Shown one piece after another: positions 1 through 11,825 of a stretch of 64,000 nt of DNA. Location: NCBI GenBank assembly GCA_047967505.1, contig CM106539.1. One strand, 5' to 3'. This stretch comes from Dipteris shenzhenensis (lineage: Eukaryota > Polypodiophyta > Polypodiopsida > Gleicheniales). Under the pieces are notes generated by a model, which saw nothing but the letters and a program-made list of their open reading frames with translations, made no database searches and was not told the origin of the DNA. Position numbers and translations under genes: made by a program. Position 1 is the first letter of the stretch. Each line of letters begins with the position of its first letter.

Positions 1-325
1 GTCTCACTTGCGGCTTTCTCACATGCACAATGGGGGAATACACACAAAGGTGGAGGCTGAAAACAGTTTTCCTCTTCTTAGTTGTGAAAGCCAAAAGAAC
101 TCTCGTACAAAGAAAATAGAAGAACCCTATATGTGGGTCTCAAACCAAACTCAACTAACTAAGGTGGCATACTAACTGAGCCACAAACTAGTGTAGATAA
201 GGATAGCTGTCATCCAGCTATTATTCGTGGGCGGTGTACCAACCGCATCTCCAGCTAACAAGTCGGTGACATAAATGCACAACAGTCACCCTGGCATATC
301 GCGAGTGGAGCTCGATATCTCAACA
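1..325 (-). repeat. 3' LTR of element A (truncated by window edge)
   Basis: It matches 5164-5488 apart from about six substitutions. On the minus strand it begins TGTTGAGATATCGAGC, directly after the purine-rich GAGGGGGAG tract at about 326-336. The RNase H reading frame runs into this LTR and stops at 286. Confidence 0.93.
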
Positions 326-981
326 CTCCCCCTCGAGCTCAATCCCAAATCTTGCACACCAAGCAGGTCTCTGAACTTGCGTAGCTTCTCTGCGCCCAAT
401 GCTTTCGTGAATATGTCAGCTACCTGATCCTCTGTGCTGACATAAACTAGATCAATAAGACCTAGTAAAACCTTCTCCCGCACATAGTGATAATGCACCT
501 CAATGTGCTTTGTTCTGGCATGAAAGACTGGGTTCTTTGCCAAATGTATACTACTCATGTTGTCACAATAAATGACAACTGGCCCATCTGTAGACTGATG
601 CATATCATAGAATAGCTTATGCAACCAAGCTACCTCACATGCAGCCATTGCTGCACCCCTGTACTCAGCCTCTGTGCTCGACAAGGCAACTGTAGGCTGT
701 TTCTTGCTGCTCCAAGTGACTGCAGCACTCCCAAAAGAGAACACATATCCACTGGTAGATCGTCTATCTGAAATGCTACCAGCCCAATCAGCATCAGTGT
801 ATCCATGCAACTGTATCTGAACCCCAGCCTCATAAAATAGTCCATACTGCAATGTGGACTTCACATACCTGAGTATGCGTCTAGCCGCATCCAAATGCGG
901 TTTCCTTGGAGCCTGCATAAACTGACTTACCCACCAAACAGCAGAGCTCAAATCTGGCCTGGTAATAGTCATGTAAATCAA
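286..981 (-). pseudogene. RNase H part of element A pol
   Basis: This open frame of 231 codons covers the end of the RT connection and the copia RNase H domain. Visible motifs are the DADWAG segment (first catalytic Asp), SSTEAEYRG (catalytic Glu kept) and YCDNMSS (Asp), ending with the ADIFTKAL signature. It would degrade the RNA strand of the RNA/DNA hybrid in the particle. It is cut off from the RT frame by a small deletion near 985-1020, where sister element J is longer. The stop codon lies inside the LTR. Confidence 0.88.
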
Positions 982-989
982 ACTTCCTA

Positions 990-2276
990 CTATGCGTCTG
1001 TCATAGTAGGGTAGAGAAGTTCACCTGCATCTGCACTCAGCTTCACATTCTGCTCCAAAGGAACTGAAATAGGCTTACAGCCTATGATCCCATATTTGGA
1101 CAGCATGTTTAGTCCATACTGCCTCTGCAAGAGCTGTATCCCACTTGGTGATCTAATCACCTCAATGCCCAAGAAATAACGCAGCTCTCCCAAATCCTTC
1201 ATCTCAAACTTTTGCCTCAATAGCATTTTCACATGAAGGATATCTTCATCACTATCACCTGTGATGATCAAATCATCAACATAAATGACCAGCAGCATAA
1301 TCCCTTTCTCTGTTTTTCTCACATAGAGTGAGAAATCTGCCTTGGAAATCTGAAAGCCAATAGTGACAAGATACTGTCCTATCTTGTCAGACCATGCTCT
1401 AGGTGCTTGCTTCAAGCCATACAAGGCTTTCTTCAACCTGCAAACAAACTCAGGATGAGTAGCATGAACATAACCTGCTGGCTGCTCCATAAAGACCTCT
1501 TCTTGCAAATCACCATGCAAGAAGGCATTCTTTACATCCATCTGATGTAAAGACCATCCCTTTGATGCAGCCATAGCAATGGCTGCTCTTACGGTTGCCA
1601 TCCTTGCAAACGGGCTGAAAGTTTCTTCATAATCAATGCCATATGTCTGTGCATACCCCTTGACAACTAATCTTGCCTTGTATCTATTCACAGAACCATC
1701 TGCATTGTGCTTGATCTTATAAACCCACTTACAACCAATTGCATTCTTGCCTTTAGGCAAAGGCACCAATTCCCATGTAGCATTAGCATCCAAGGCATCC
1801 ATTTCTTCATCCATGGCTTTCTCCCATTTTTCATTTCCCATGGCTTGCTCAAAAGAAGTGGGTTTTGGTTCCTGTATCACTTTGACCATATAGGCATAGT
1901 GAATGGCTGTAAATCCATCATATTTCAGCCTATCCACAGGATACCTAACCCTGGTAGAGCTGCGCAAAATAGGCTCACTTCCAAGTGCTCTCAAAACATC
2001 CCTGGTCTTCCTTACTCCAGGTGTAACAACAGAAGGAATACCCAACTCATCATCAATGCTCTGTTCCTTACTCCAGGTGTAGCAACAGAAGGAATACCCA
2101 TTGGATTCACCATCCACACAAGAGTGACCTGCATTCACATCATACATGGGCTGATCTACCTTCTCTTTTCCTTTTCGTGATACCTGTGTACCACTCTCTG
2201 CATTGCTTTGAGGGGATTCTCCTGATCTCAATCTGCCTGTCCATGGCGAAGTATGTGAACCACTGGTAGAGGACAC
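990..2276 (-). pseudogene. Reverse transcriptase part of element A pol
   Basis: The open frame of 428 codons holds the integrase-RT linker and the copia RT domain (RVT_2). Landmarks are [33 protein letters not shown] (first catalytic Asp) and LLVIYVDDLIITGD (catalytic YVDD), so the RT core itself is unbroken. A 56-bp tandem duplication (first copy starting 2010, second 2066) shifts the linker frame upstream. A stop separates it from the integrase segment at 2276-2316. Confidence 0.9.
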
Positions 2277-2315
2277 TCCAGGTGCACTGATATTTTGTGA
2301 TTGCTGCTGTGCATT

Positions 2316-2910
2316 CTATGCAGCATTACCATTTTGTGCATCTACATCAGTCATCACATTTACTGGTTTATACAAGCTGCTCATCTCATCAAAAACAACA
2401 TCTCTGCTCACTGTGAACTTACGTGTAGAAGGGTTATAGCATCTATACCCTTTCTGCTGCAGAGAATAACCAATAAAGACGCACTTCTCAGCTTTTGGAT
2501 CCAACTTGGACCTCAGCTCATCTGGCACATGGACATAGGCAATGCAACCAAAAATCTTCAAATGAGAAATATATGGTTTCCTACCAGTATACATCTCCTC
2601 TGGCGTCATGCCATGTATTGCTGCAGTGGGAGTCCTGTTCATTATATAGACTGCTGTAGCAACTGCTTCAGCCCAATAATAATCTGGTAGATCTTTTTCA
2701 TTTAGCATAGCCCGAGATACCTCTCCAATATGCCTGTTTTTTCTTTCTGCAATTCCATTTTGCTGTGGGGTATGACTGCATGAATATTACTGCTTTATAC
2801 CATGCTCCTGCAAGAACCTTGCAAACTCATTTGAGAGGTACTCTCCCCCTCCATCTGACCTTAGGCATTTTATCTGCAGGCCTGTTTCTTTTTCCAGCAT
2901 AGCTTTGAAA
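2316..2910 (-). pseudogene. Integrase C-terminal half of element A
   Basis: Translation shows the second catalytic Asp region (CLRSDGGGEYLSNEF), a TAA stop just before YSCSHTPQQNG, the catalytic Glu (GIAERK), then YYWAEAVATAVYIMNRTPT and FGCIAYVHVPDELRSKLDPK, which are typical of copia integrase. The longest open stretch is 2316-2708. Compared with element J about 90 bp are missing near 2918-2930, removing residues between the first and second catalytic Asp. Confidence 0.85.
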
Positions 2911-2913
2911 GCT

Positions 2914-4590
2914 TTAGTGACAGCCTCCAATAGATGCAGCTTTAGTAGTCCACACATCAGAGTGGATTAATTCCAATGGCTTTTTACTCTCTTGAACATG
3001 CCTAGGAAAAGGTTTCCTTGCCTGTTTCCCAAATTGACAGGCTTCACAAACCTTGTGCATTTCTGCAACCTTGAATTTTGGCAATCCTGCAACAATATTT
3101 TGGGCTTGCATTGATTTAAGTCGCTGTATATTAACATGACCAATGCATTTGTGCCAGATGTCAATATCTGCAACTACACCGGTCCCATGTGCAAACATTG
3201 CTGCACTCAATTCAGGCATGTCTGCATCCAACGTAAACATCCTGCCCTTCTTCTTTCCTTTTTCTATCAAGCTACCATTATTTTTCATATCCTCAACAAA
3301 GCATCCATGAGGATTAAATCTGACCTGCAAGCCCTGCTCAACCATCTGACCAACAGAAACCAGGTTCTTGGTGATGTTCGGGACATGAAATACATCAGAC
3401 AAGTATTTCTTTTTCCCATCCTGCATAGACAAAGGAATTTTGCCAATCTGCATAATAGGATGTGCAGTATCATCACCAGTCTCCACAAATCCTGGCTTTT
3501 CCATTTCCCTTGCGTCTTGCATCCATTCTGCATGACCTGTCATGTGGTTTGACGCACATGAGTCAACATACCACACATCATTTTGTTCTTCTGCACTTGT
3601 CACAGAATTGGTCATATGCTGCACCATAAATAGATGCTCATTTCTGTCATCACCCTGCCTGCTAGAAGATGCATAATTGCCTTGCTGCAATTTTCCATTC
3701 ATAATGTCATTCTGCTTTTTGAAGTAGTCCTTAGCCATATGACCCATTTTGCCACAATAGTAGCATTCAACATTGCTGTTTGCATTTTGGCTTCTCTGCC
3801 ATCCACCACGGCCTCTTTGGCTCCCCCTGCCTCTAGAGTTACCACGTCCTCCTGCATAGGACTGGTTTTCTTGTGTTTGCTGCATATTCTGATTTCTACC
3901 ACGGCCTGCAGATCGGCCTCCTCTACCTCTGCCTCTACCTCTGCCAGCATTTGAGTGGAAGACAATTTCTTTTGAAGTTCCTGCTGAAGAAGATGCACCA
4001 CCATTTCTCTGCTCTTCAGAAATTAGAAGAGCAATCAGCTCCTCAAAATCAGGAAATTTTTCACGGATGGCAATGGATGTCCGGAACTGTGCATAATCCT
4101 TTCCTAGACCATTCAAGGTCACAGAAACCAAATCATCATCATCCACTGGCGACCCAATGGAAGCAAGTGCATCTGTAATTTTCTTCACTTTCATGTGGTA
4201 GTCATTTATGCTCAAATTTTCTCTCTGCACATTGTGCAACTCCTGTTTGAGTTGCATTTTCCTGGCTTGCGTATTTGTGCTATACATTTTTGCCAAAGTA
4301 TCCCATGCCTCCTTTGGCGTATTTGCATCCTGAATATGCACAATCATGGAGTCCGAAATACTGATAGACAGCCAGTACATAACTTTCCTGGCTCTCTCAT
4401 GCCATCCTTTGAATGCCTGCATTTCCTGTTGACTGGGAACATTAGGAAGAACAGGTTCTTCTTCATTTCCTGTAATGAATTCCCAATAGCCTTTTCCCAT
4501 CAAGAAATTCGTCATTCTAAACTTCCATGCCTGGAAGTTGTTCTTGTCAAGCTTTTCAGTGACAATCTGTGAAAGAGAATCAGATGCCAT
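2914..4590 (-). pseudogene. Gag, protease and integrase N-terminus of element A
   Basis: The start is the ATG at 4590 (MASDSLSQIVTEKLDKNN), preferred over an upstream in-frame ATG at 4605 because J and M start at the same place. The N-terminal half is the copia gag (UBN2-type) that builds the particle; it is followed by an Arg/Gly-rich stretch and one zinc knuckle, CYYCGKMGHMAKDYF, whose last Cys is lost. The retropepsin motif reads DSCAS instead of DSGAS. The integrase zinc-binding region (WHKCIGHV and CEACQFGK) follows. The frame is open for 559 codons and ends at the integrase deletion. Confidence 0.9.
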
Positions 4591-5122
4591 TATAGAACAC
4601 TGCAAAATATTCTGTCACTGCAAAAAACACAGCTTTTTGCCTCACACGGGTAGATCTGCAAAACTGACGAAAGTGGTATTTCACCACACAGTCACTTCCT
4701 AGTGACGATTTTGCATCAACAAGCAACAGGCATGAATCTGCAACTCCCAATCTCTCTGCACATAGGCATACGATGCAATTTCTGCGGCACCTTTCCATCG
4801 ACTAGCCGCGCAGTGGTCGCACAGCAAAAAACAGGGCCTTTTTCTGAGTGCCTGCGAAGAACTTCTGTCTCCAAAACGGGCCCCGAAATGACCTCGAATC
4901 AGAAAAATAAAGTCACTAGGGGCTTCGCCCTCTCCCGCAACATATACTGCGCTCTCGCCACACTGCGAAGGGCGTCTCAATCTGAGACAGTGCACTCTTG
5001 CACTTCTGGCTGTGCTACCTTCAGAGATTTGCTCCCAAACTCGAAATAGGAAAGCAACACTGGTCCTCTTACCAGGACACAACGAACTTGGCTTGCTTTC
5101 TTGAGCTCCTTACCATGAACAA

Positions 5123-5135
5123 GGCTCTGATACCA
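5123..5135 (-). promoter_or_regulatory. Primer-binding site of element A (tRNA-iMet)
   Basis: On the minus strand it reads TGGTATCAGAGCC, complementary to the 3' end of plant initiator tRNA-Met, and it abuts the 5' LTR. It primes minus-strand cDNA synthesis. Confidence 0.9.
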
Positions 5136-5488
5136 TGTGAAGATTGTGGGAGAGAGGGAAGGAGTCTCACTTGCGGCTTTCTCACATGCACAATGGGGAA
5201 ATACACACAAAGGTGGAGGCTGAAAACAGTTTTCCTCTTCTTAGTTGTGAAAGCCAAAAGAACTCTCGTACAAAGAAAATAGAAGAACCCTATATGTGGG
5301 TCTCAAACCAAGCTCAACTAACTAAGGTGGCATACTAACTGAGCCACGAACTAGTGTAGATAAGGATAGCTGTCATCCAGCTATTATTCACGGGCGGTGT
5401 ACCAACCGCATCTCCAACTAACAAGTCGGTGACATAAATGCACAACAGTCACCCTGGCATATCGCGAGTGGAGCTCGATATCTCAACA
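5136..5488 (-). repeat. 5' LTR of element A (353 bp)
   Basis: This is a complete family-1 LTR with TG...CA ends. It would carry promoter and polyadenylation signals. A weak TATA-like CATATAGGG lies in its middle on the element's own strand. Its pair is 1-325. Confidence 0.93.
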
Positions 5489-6461
5489 TACTATTGGTAT
5501 TAAATTGTATGTAGTAGTAGGAGAACTGCCATTAGGGAACACTCCAATAAAAGTACTAATGGTAGTGACAAAACTACCACTAGTAGTTTGGTAATTACCC
5601 CTAACATCTACAAGAAATATTTGATGGGTAGCTAGTATTAGGTAAAAGGCCCCAATTGTGCTATAATAATGGACAAAAAAAAGGAGTGCTATAGCGTCAC
5701 CTATCCATGAAAGAAACAAGTCGGTGCAACCTAGGTCATACAGAGTGGTTTGTGTCTCTTTCCTTGATACAAAAGTTGCACTACCTTCGATAGTAACTAC
5801 AAAGGTTGCTACCATAGTGCCATAAAGTAGCCCCTAGGTTGCACCATCACCATTTTTTGCTTTTGAGCCATTAAGTTTGATCCACTCATTTTTATGTAGA
5901 ATTATTCTACCATATGTTCACATGCCCTTAATGGGATCTTCGATATAATCCCTTCCATTGTAAGTACTTTTACTATAAGTTTCACATATCCTTAACAAAC
6001 CACTATGCTTCAACATAGATTCATTCTTATGTTTCACGCCTCAAACTCAAACATCCTTGTAAAAGGGATAATGTATTAAAGCTACATTCAATCCATCAAA
6101 TCTTTTGAATTACAGTTCTATTGAAAATTCATGTATCATCAATAGGATTTCATCCATTATATGTTCATTTGTCTTTAATTGTATGTCTAAAAATTCATGT
6201 ATCTTCAATATTATTTCTCTCATGTGTTCCAATATCTTCAAAAGGATACCTTTATTTGTGTCCAAACTTGAGCATTGATTTGTATTTCTCAAACAGAATT
6301 TCATTCCACCTCTTCTTTAGAATGAAATTTTTTTGCCACATGTTGTGGCCAAACATAAGGTCTTTCCACATATTCTTAAGAAAGAAAATTTTGGCCTTAT
6401 GTTGGCAAGTCTATGGAACGAGGTTGTGTCCAAAGTCTGGTATAGTGCATTAATTTAGGTC
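5489..6461. other. Non-coding DNA next to element A; no gene recognised
   Basis: The longest open frame (5483-5815, minus) starts next to the LTR and shows no motif I recognise. Base composition is AT-rich. Short inverted repeats lie at about 6295-6332 (AATTTCATTC against GAATGAAATT) and about 6347-6402 (CCAAACATAAGG against CCTTATGTTGG). These may be decayed transposon DNA. Confidence 0.5.
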
Positions 6462-6543
6462 TTATTTTAGGCTTGAATATTTAATGTATTAAATTCACGA
6501 CTATTATTTAGGCTTGAATTTTTAATGTATTAAGTTCATGACT
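6462..6543. repeat. 41-bp tandem duplication
   Basis: The unit beginning TTTTAGGCTTGAAT occurs twice, 41 bp apart (AGGCTTGAAT at 6469 and 6510), with a few substitutions. Confidence 0.7.
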
Positions 6544-6689
6544 TAGGACTTTACAAACTTATATCTAACACATCCCACATTTAATGCAAATTATTATCTT
6601 ACATAACACAACAAAGTATCATCATCTCCCTTCTCAAAATCATTACTACCTAGCCACTCTCTTGGCATTTTCACTGCCTTCCATTTCAG

Positions 6690-7019
6690 TCATCTATAGA
6701 AAAAATTTGCAACTGTGCTTGCCTTGCTATTGACTGTGGCCTTGGCCCCTGCCCACCGAGTCGCATAATCTATGGCCACCAATAAATAATTCTTGCCTTG
6801 AGATGAGCTAGGGAGTGGTCCCACAAAGTCCAACCCCCACCTCTCAAATGGTCCAAATGTCGGAATAGGCTTCAAGGGCTGTGCAATGGTGGTGTTAGAG
6901 GTGTTAGATGAATACTCGGGTAGTGTTGTCCAAGGGAGGGGAGGTTGGGTGGCTTGTTGGGTAGGTTGGGCAGGATCTAGAGGAGGTGGTGGTGAAATTT
7001 TGGCAGGGGGCGTTAGCAT
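6690..7019 (-). pseudogene. Ty3/gypsy integrase core fragment
   Basis: The reading frame contains GPFERWGLDFVGPLP followed by KNYLLVAIDYATRWAGAKA. This is the start of a gypsy-type integrase core with its first catalytic Asp. Only about 60 residues of the domain (about 6690-6890) remain. The Pro/Thr-rich sequence upstream (up to about 7137, in another frame) is not typical of the domain and may be out of frame. No LTRs could be assigned. It is a relic with no full domain. Confidence 0.75.
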
Positions 7020-7137
7020 TAAAGATGGTGATGGATTCTTGGCTATCTTCCTTGGTGACTTCCTTAGGGTATGCTACATGAATTGTTTCAAAATTGCTCA
7101 CCAAGGACTCAAGCAAGTCTTCGAGATCTTGTAGCAC

Positions 7138-7988
7138 CCTATTGAAGAGGATTATTATGCCAAGGGGGTTATAGGTGGTGGGCCGGAACTAAGTTGCATT
7201 AATTCACTTGATTTTTTTTTTGAGTCGAAAAACGTGAAAAATCACGATTTTCTCGATTTGAAAGGAATCCAACGATTTTTCTTAATTTATTCATATGAAT
7301 AACTTATTCATACAAATAAATTACTCGTACAAATACATTAAGTAATTTTTTTTTGAATCATACATTGAGCCATTGAATAGATAATAAAAAACCACACACT
7401 TTCCTTTTTTAGAACTCCTCAATCCGAGCTACGAATCTCAAGTTATGGCCATGGGGATCTCCATGGACATAACATGTGATCTACAACTTGGGTTAAGGAG
7501 CTGCAAGAGGAAAAAGTGTGTAACTTTTTATGATGTATTAACTGAAGCTATTTTACTTTCACAAAATATTTGAATTTATATTAATATATTTTATATTATA
7601 ATTACTATGGTATTTATTTAGTAATATATTTACTAAGGCATTTACTATAGACTTACACCAATGATGCACCACCAAGTTATTGACATTAATGGCTTATAAC
7701 TTTATTTCATAGAATTTATTAATTAAAAAAAATTACATAAGAATAAATTTTAACTCTCACATAAGAAATAACTTTATTTCACAAAATTCATCCACATAAA
7801 CTTTTTTCACATAAGAAATAAACTAGTATTTATTCACATAAGAGAATTATAATTACAACCCAAACAATTTGCTTATATATTTTTTCACAAAAGAAAGAAC
7901 ACAAACAATCAAATTTCACACAAATAAAAAACTAATATAAATAAATACACAATTTACAATTTACACAAGAGACGAAGATGTGAAACAA
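7138..7988. other. AT-rich non-coding stretch
   Basis: No gene is seen. The stretch contains repeated short motifs such as TTATTCATACAAATAA and CACATAAGAAATAA. Related TATTCGTAC and ATTCATACAAAT motifs recur at about 8510-8605, beyond the minisatellite. Confidence 0.5.
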
Positions 7989-8345
7989 GAGATCCTAAGA
8001 ACTCTAACAAATAAAAACACAAAAATAATTTACACAAGAGGTTCTAAGAAATTTAACAAACAAAAACACAAAAGCAATTTACATAAGAGATCTTAAGAAA
8101 TAAAAATCAAGAAATCCTAAGGACTTTAACAAACAAAACCACAAAAATAATTTACATAAGATCCTAAGAAATCTAATAAACAAAAACATAAAAACAATAT
8201 ACACAAGAGATCTTAAGAACTTAAAAAAGAGATCCTAAGAACTCTAACAAATAAAAACACAAAAATATATCACAAAAGAGATCCTATGAACTCTAACAAA
8301 CAAAAACAATTCACACAAGAGATCTTAAGAGCTTTTAAAAAAGCT
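7989..8345. repeat. 49-bp degenerate minisatellite
   Basis: Units start GAGATCCTAAGAACTCTAAC or a variant and end with ACAAAAATAATTTACACAA. Starts at 7989, 8038, 8087, 8111, 8160, 8207, 8229, 8278 and 8319 give a 49-bp period, with shortened units of about 22-24 bp in between. No coding potential. Confidence 0.85.
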
Positions 8346-9079
8346 CCTAATAAGTCACACATACAAAAACAAAAATTCCATCTTATTTTAGACCTTAGAG
8401 ATTGCTTGAGCAATCTAAGAGGCCTTCCTTGTTTTCTTTTCCTTCTTTGATCTCTATTGCTTAGTTAGAGAACCAAGCATGAAGTACAAACAATTGTTGG
8501 CCTATATAGGAGAAATTATTCGTACTTTTAGTTGTATTTGTACAAATAAACTATTCGTACTAATACCTATTCACACGAATACTTTTTATTCATACAAATA
8601 TTGATGATGATGTGGCAAACTGTAAAAAAAACGTGACATGACAGTGAATTTTTGCTTGTTTTTTTCCCCAAACAAATTATTCGTCTGAATTTCCCAAAAT
8701 TTTTGAATCACGAGTTTAAATTTTTCTACTTAGGATTGGAATGCCGCAAGATGCCCTTGAGATTGGATTACAAAGGCTCGGCCGTAATTCTGCATCAATT
8801 GATGTTTGCTTGTAGACTTTTGAGTGTGCAGGCCCACAGCGTGAGTTTCTTAGGCTTTGCAACTTGCATCACTTCATCATCCATTGGATGATTAAGGGAA
8901 TGCGGCACCAGGCTTGAAAATTGAGAGGATAGTCTGGTCGGATGGGCAGAGAAGAGATAGAGAAGTGGGTTGGAGATCTAACGAGAAGTATGACATGGCT
9001 AAGATGGGGCAACAATGGTCAGGGTTACGACAAAGGATGGTCTAGAGGGTGGTAGGAGGAAGTGGAGTAGTGAGGCTTT
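8346..9079. other. Non-coding; possible start of the transposase relic
   Basis: A palindromic TATA-like box CCTATATAGG lies near 8493. From about 8650 the base composition becomes more balanced. This part may belong to the N-terminus of the transposase relic that follows, but I cannot align it. Confidence 0.4.
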
Positions 9080-11184
9080 GTGTACAGAGTGCATCGAAGT
9101 GCAAGAAGTGAGGCTAGAGGAGGGGATTGTGGAATGGATTCAATACTTGATTTAAAGAGGAGATGCAAATATCCATACCTACAAAGTATCCTATTTCCTG
9201 AACAATTGCAAGATGAACAACAACCACATATCTTCAAAATGTCGACCATTGGTCCAGGATCATGAGTTGATCTACTGAATCACATGCGACTTGGTGGAAG
9301 CTTGGGATCACAATGGGTTCATTTTGACCATGTGCATTGAGTGAGGGGATGGTCAACAATGGGTGCTCATGTGTATGACCCATTCATAAGGGAACTATTA
9401 ACTATAGCAATATGTGAATTCAAGGTGGAGGATAACCATGCTCAAGTTCGATTCTGGGAGCTACTAAACAATACAATGGAGAAGAATGGTTTTAAAAAAC
9501 CCGAATTCCATGGATTCATGGCATATTGGAGCAGGAGAAAATTGGTTGGTTGTCCGCACTGTTTACAATGGTGGACCTAAAAATGTGATGGATGGTAGAG
9601 AAAGAACTTGTGTTTTCCATTTGGAGATGAGCATGGTTGAGCACACCAGATGATGCATTAAGCCACAATTTCAGGAGGAGAATAAAGTTCTATGTCGAAA
9701 CTAGAGAGAGGCAACAACTTCAACTTCTACAGACCAATGCAAACAAACATTGAATTTGTATTGGTCCCCGATTCATGTGAAGAGGGTGAGCTACCAACAT
9801 TGCATACGTGGCTTGCTTGGTGGGATGTTAGAGTCAACCAGTGGAGGGGAATGTTCTTGCGGCAAGAAGAGCACTCTGGATTTGTTCCTACATTGAACCT
9901 TTCAGAGACAAAACATTCTAGCATGAGAGCAGCACATGGATATGCAAAACACATAATATTGTATGATGCTTGTGCAACAGATCTTGCAATGAGTGTCCTT
10001 TAGAGTGCCCACTACAATGCCTTTATGAATGGAAGACACTTGGGTATAGGACCAAATTTGGATGCTCTCCAGTGAAGAATACTTGATGGTAGTGGGTCTG
10101 GTAAAGGGGACAAAAATAGGCTTGTGGATTTATCACACATAGTGATTAAAGAGGCTAGGATACAATCTCCTGAGATGAATAGGCCAATAATAGAACTGGT
10201 GAGCATAAGAAGAAAGAGGGGTTCAAAATGTTCAACATCGATCCATGCAAATAATAGTCATCGAACAGAATACATGACAGTGACAACAAGGAGAGTGATA
10301 GGAAAAAGAAGACAAATTGATTTTAAAAGTCCATCACAGGATGTGGTTTGTAGAGAGATAGATATTCATGAAGCTAGTTGGGCGATCAGGAGAACCGAAC
10401 CACATAGCATTGTCACATGCTTTGGCTACTTAGCAGAGAGTCGGAGATGATGTGGGGCACTATAATCAATTCACTTGGTAGAATGCAAGTTATGGTGTGC
10501 CAGCCCCTTGTTTTAAGGGAAGAAGGCAACATTCTCATGGAGTGACAGAGCAGTTTGTATGGTTTTGTAATACTTCTACCACCTATACATGGAATGTGGA
10601 TAAATCCATTCAAGGTGTTCCTGGGGTCTCTCCAGGTGTATGGAAGGTTGCAAGTGGGACCAATGATTGTAGATGAGAGGGGTGCCCTTGTAAGAGCAGG
10701 GTTTGTATTTAATAGTGATGATTCTATTGGTGTGATGGGACCTCCTTATGCACAATAGATCCATACACCTAGCCATGTGCGGCCTTCTCATCGTGATGGA
10801 AAGCTTGTTTCATGGAGAAGTAAGTTGAATAAAGATTTCAAGGAAAGGATACACAAGGCAGTAACAGAAAATGGGGAGATGGTGAGAGAGAACATCATTA
10901 TTCCACATGAGGTGCATGTATTCCATGTTCATACAATAGGATCAATGTCCAAGGGGCTAACATATAGTGTCTTGATTTCAGAGTTTCCATGTTGCACATG
11001 CCTTGATTTCATAGAAAGGGAAGCAAGAAAAAGTCCCTACATGCCTTGCAAGCACATATACTTCGTGTTTATTGTTGTCTTAGGCTTAATTGAAATGGTG
11101 CATCAGTTTATGCATCAGGTTGCATTGACAAAAGTTGAATTGTTTCAAGCTCTGGGTGGTAGAAGAAACCCATCAAGTATGTAG
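9080..11184 (+). pseudogene. Mutator-like (MULE) transposase relic with SWIM zinc finger
   Basis: This is a broken gene spread over several frames. At 9341-9510 the frame reads MGAHVYDPFIRELLTIAI and AQVRFWELLNNTMEKNGF. A +1 shift then gives GAGENWLVVRTVYNGG and RERTCVFHLEMSMVEHT (about 9520-9640). Another frame (9692-10003) gives WLAWWDVRVNQWRGMF and NLSETKHSSM. The last frame (10777-11184) has the SWIM pattern CxC...CxH (CCTCLDF, then MPCKHIYFVF). The order, a DDE-type core then SWIM, is that of MULE/FAR1-like transposases, which bind and cut transposon ends. No terminal inverted repeats were found. A domesticated gene is unlikely because of the shifts and stops. Confidence 0.65.
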
Positions 11185-11400
11185 TGTATGGATTGGATGC
11201 CCTTTTTTTACATTTCCTTCAGAATCGGATAATATATGTAGGTGTGCTTCCTTGCATGAAGCTGCACAAAGTTGTATTTTTTGAAGGTGGAAGAAACCCA
11301 TCAAGCATTTAGTAGGTACTCTAGATATCCCTTTTTTATATTTCCTTTGGAAGCAAATGATATACATAGGTGTGCTTCCATGTTTTGGCAATGCACGAAA
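11158..11400. repeat. 128-bp tandem duplication
   Basis: The block beginning GAAGAAACCCATCAAG at 11162 is repeated at 11290. Both copies go on through a CCCTTTTTT run and GGTGTGCTTCC. The copies have diverged by substitutions and small indels. The first copy overlaps the end of the SWIM frame. Confidence 0.75.
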
Positions 11401-11825
11401 AAACATTTTGTACAATCATTCCAAGGGTTGGAAGATATTTTGAAGCATCAAATTTTTATATCAATTTTTTTTTGTATGACATATGCTTTTTGTGCTATGG
11501 AGTTAATAACTTTTAGAAAAAAGGTGTCTTCTGACAACATGAAGAGTAGTTAATGCAATATGTTACTATTCTCATTATTGAAAGCATTCAATGTTTTATT
11601 TTATCATTACTTTTTCACAGCAAAGGAAACATGATTTGAACATGTACTTCTGGAGACATGCTAGCCAAGATGCAGGCGAGTGGTTAAGCTTTCTTGGAGC
11701 ATAAATTGTGGTAATTGGCTGTCCTGGATGAAAATGATGTGGTTGTTATTAAAAAGATAACACCTTGCATTGTTGTTTGTCCACACTTGCTTATTTGGCC
11801 TCGCTCGCTTTTTGGTAATCCTCCA
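11401..11825. other. Non-coding; nothing recognised
   Basis: No motif or repeat unit stands out. The stretch ends where copia element B begins abruptly inside its integrase. Confidence 0.45.

Larger units (their letters stand above)
1..5488 (-). mobile_element. Ty1/copia LTR retrotransposon A (family 1), nearly full length
   Basis: Two direct LTRs (1-325, clipped by the window edge, and 5136-5488) flank an interior with a polypurine tract beside the left LTR and an initiator-Met primer-binding site beside the right LTR. The coding order on the minus strand is gag, protease, integrase, RT, RNase H, which is the copia order. The missing left end should be about 28 bp beyond the window. By eye the LTR copies differ at about six positions in 325 bp, so it is fairly young. 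It is inactive: about 90 bp are missing from the integrase core, the protease motif is changed, and there are frameshifts between integrase, RT and RNase H. The 5 bp after the right LTR are TACTA; the matching left TSD lies outside the window. Confidence 0.95.

Noticed and set aside
1707-2180. Plus-strand open frames opposite element A, and similar ones opposite G, J and N
   Set aside because: They are antisense shadows of gag-pol coding sequence with no motif of their own.
5483-5815. Small minus-strand gene beside element A
   Set aside because: 110 codons, overlaps the LTR end, no motif or supporting context.
7989-8345. CRISPR-like array in the 49-bp repeats
   Set aside because: Repeats are directly adjacent without unique spacers, diverged, and in plant DNA.
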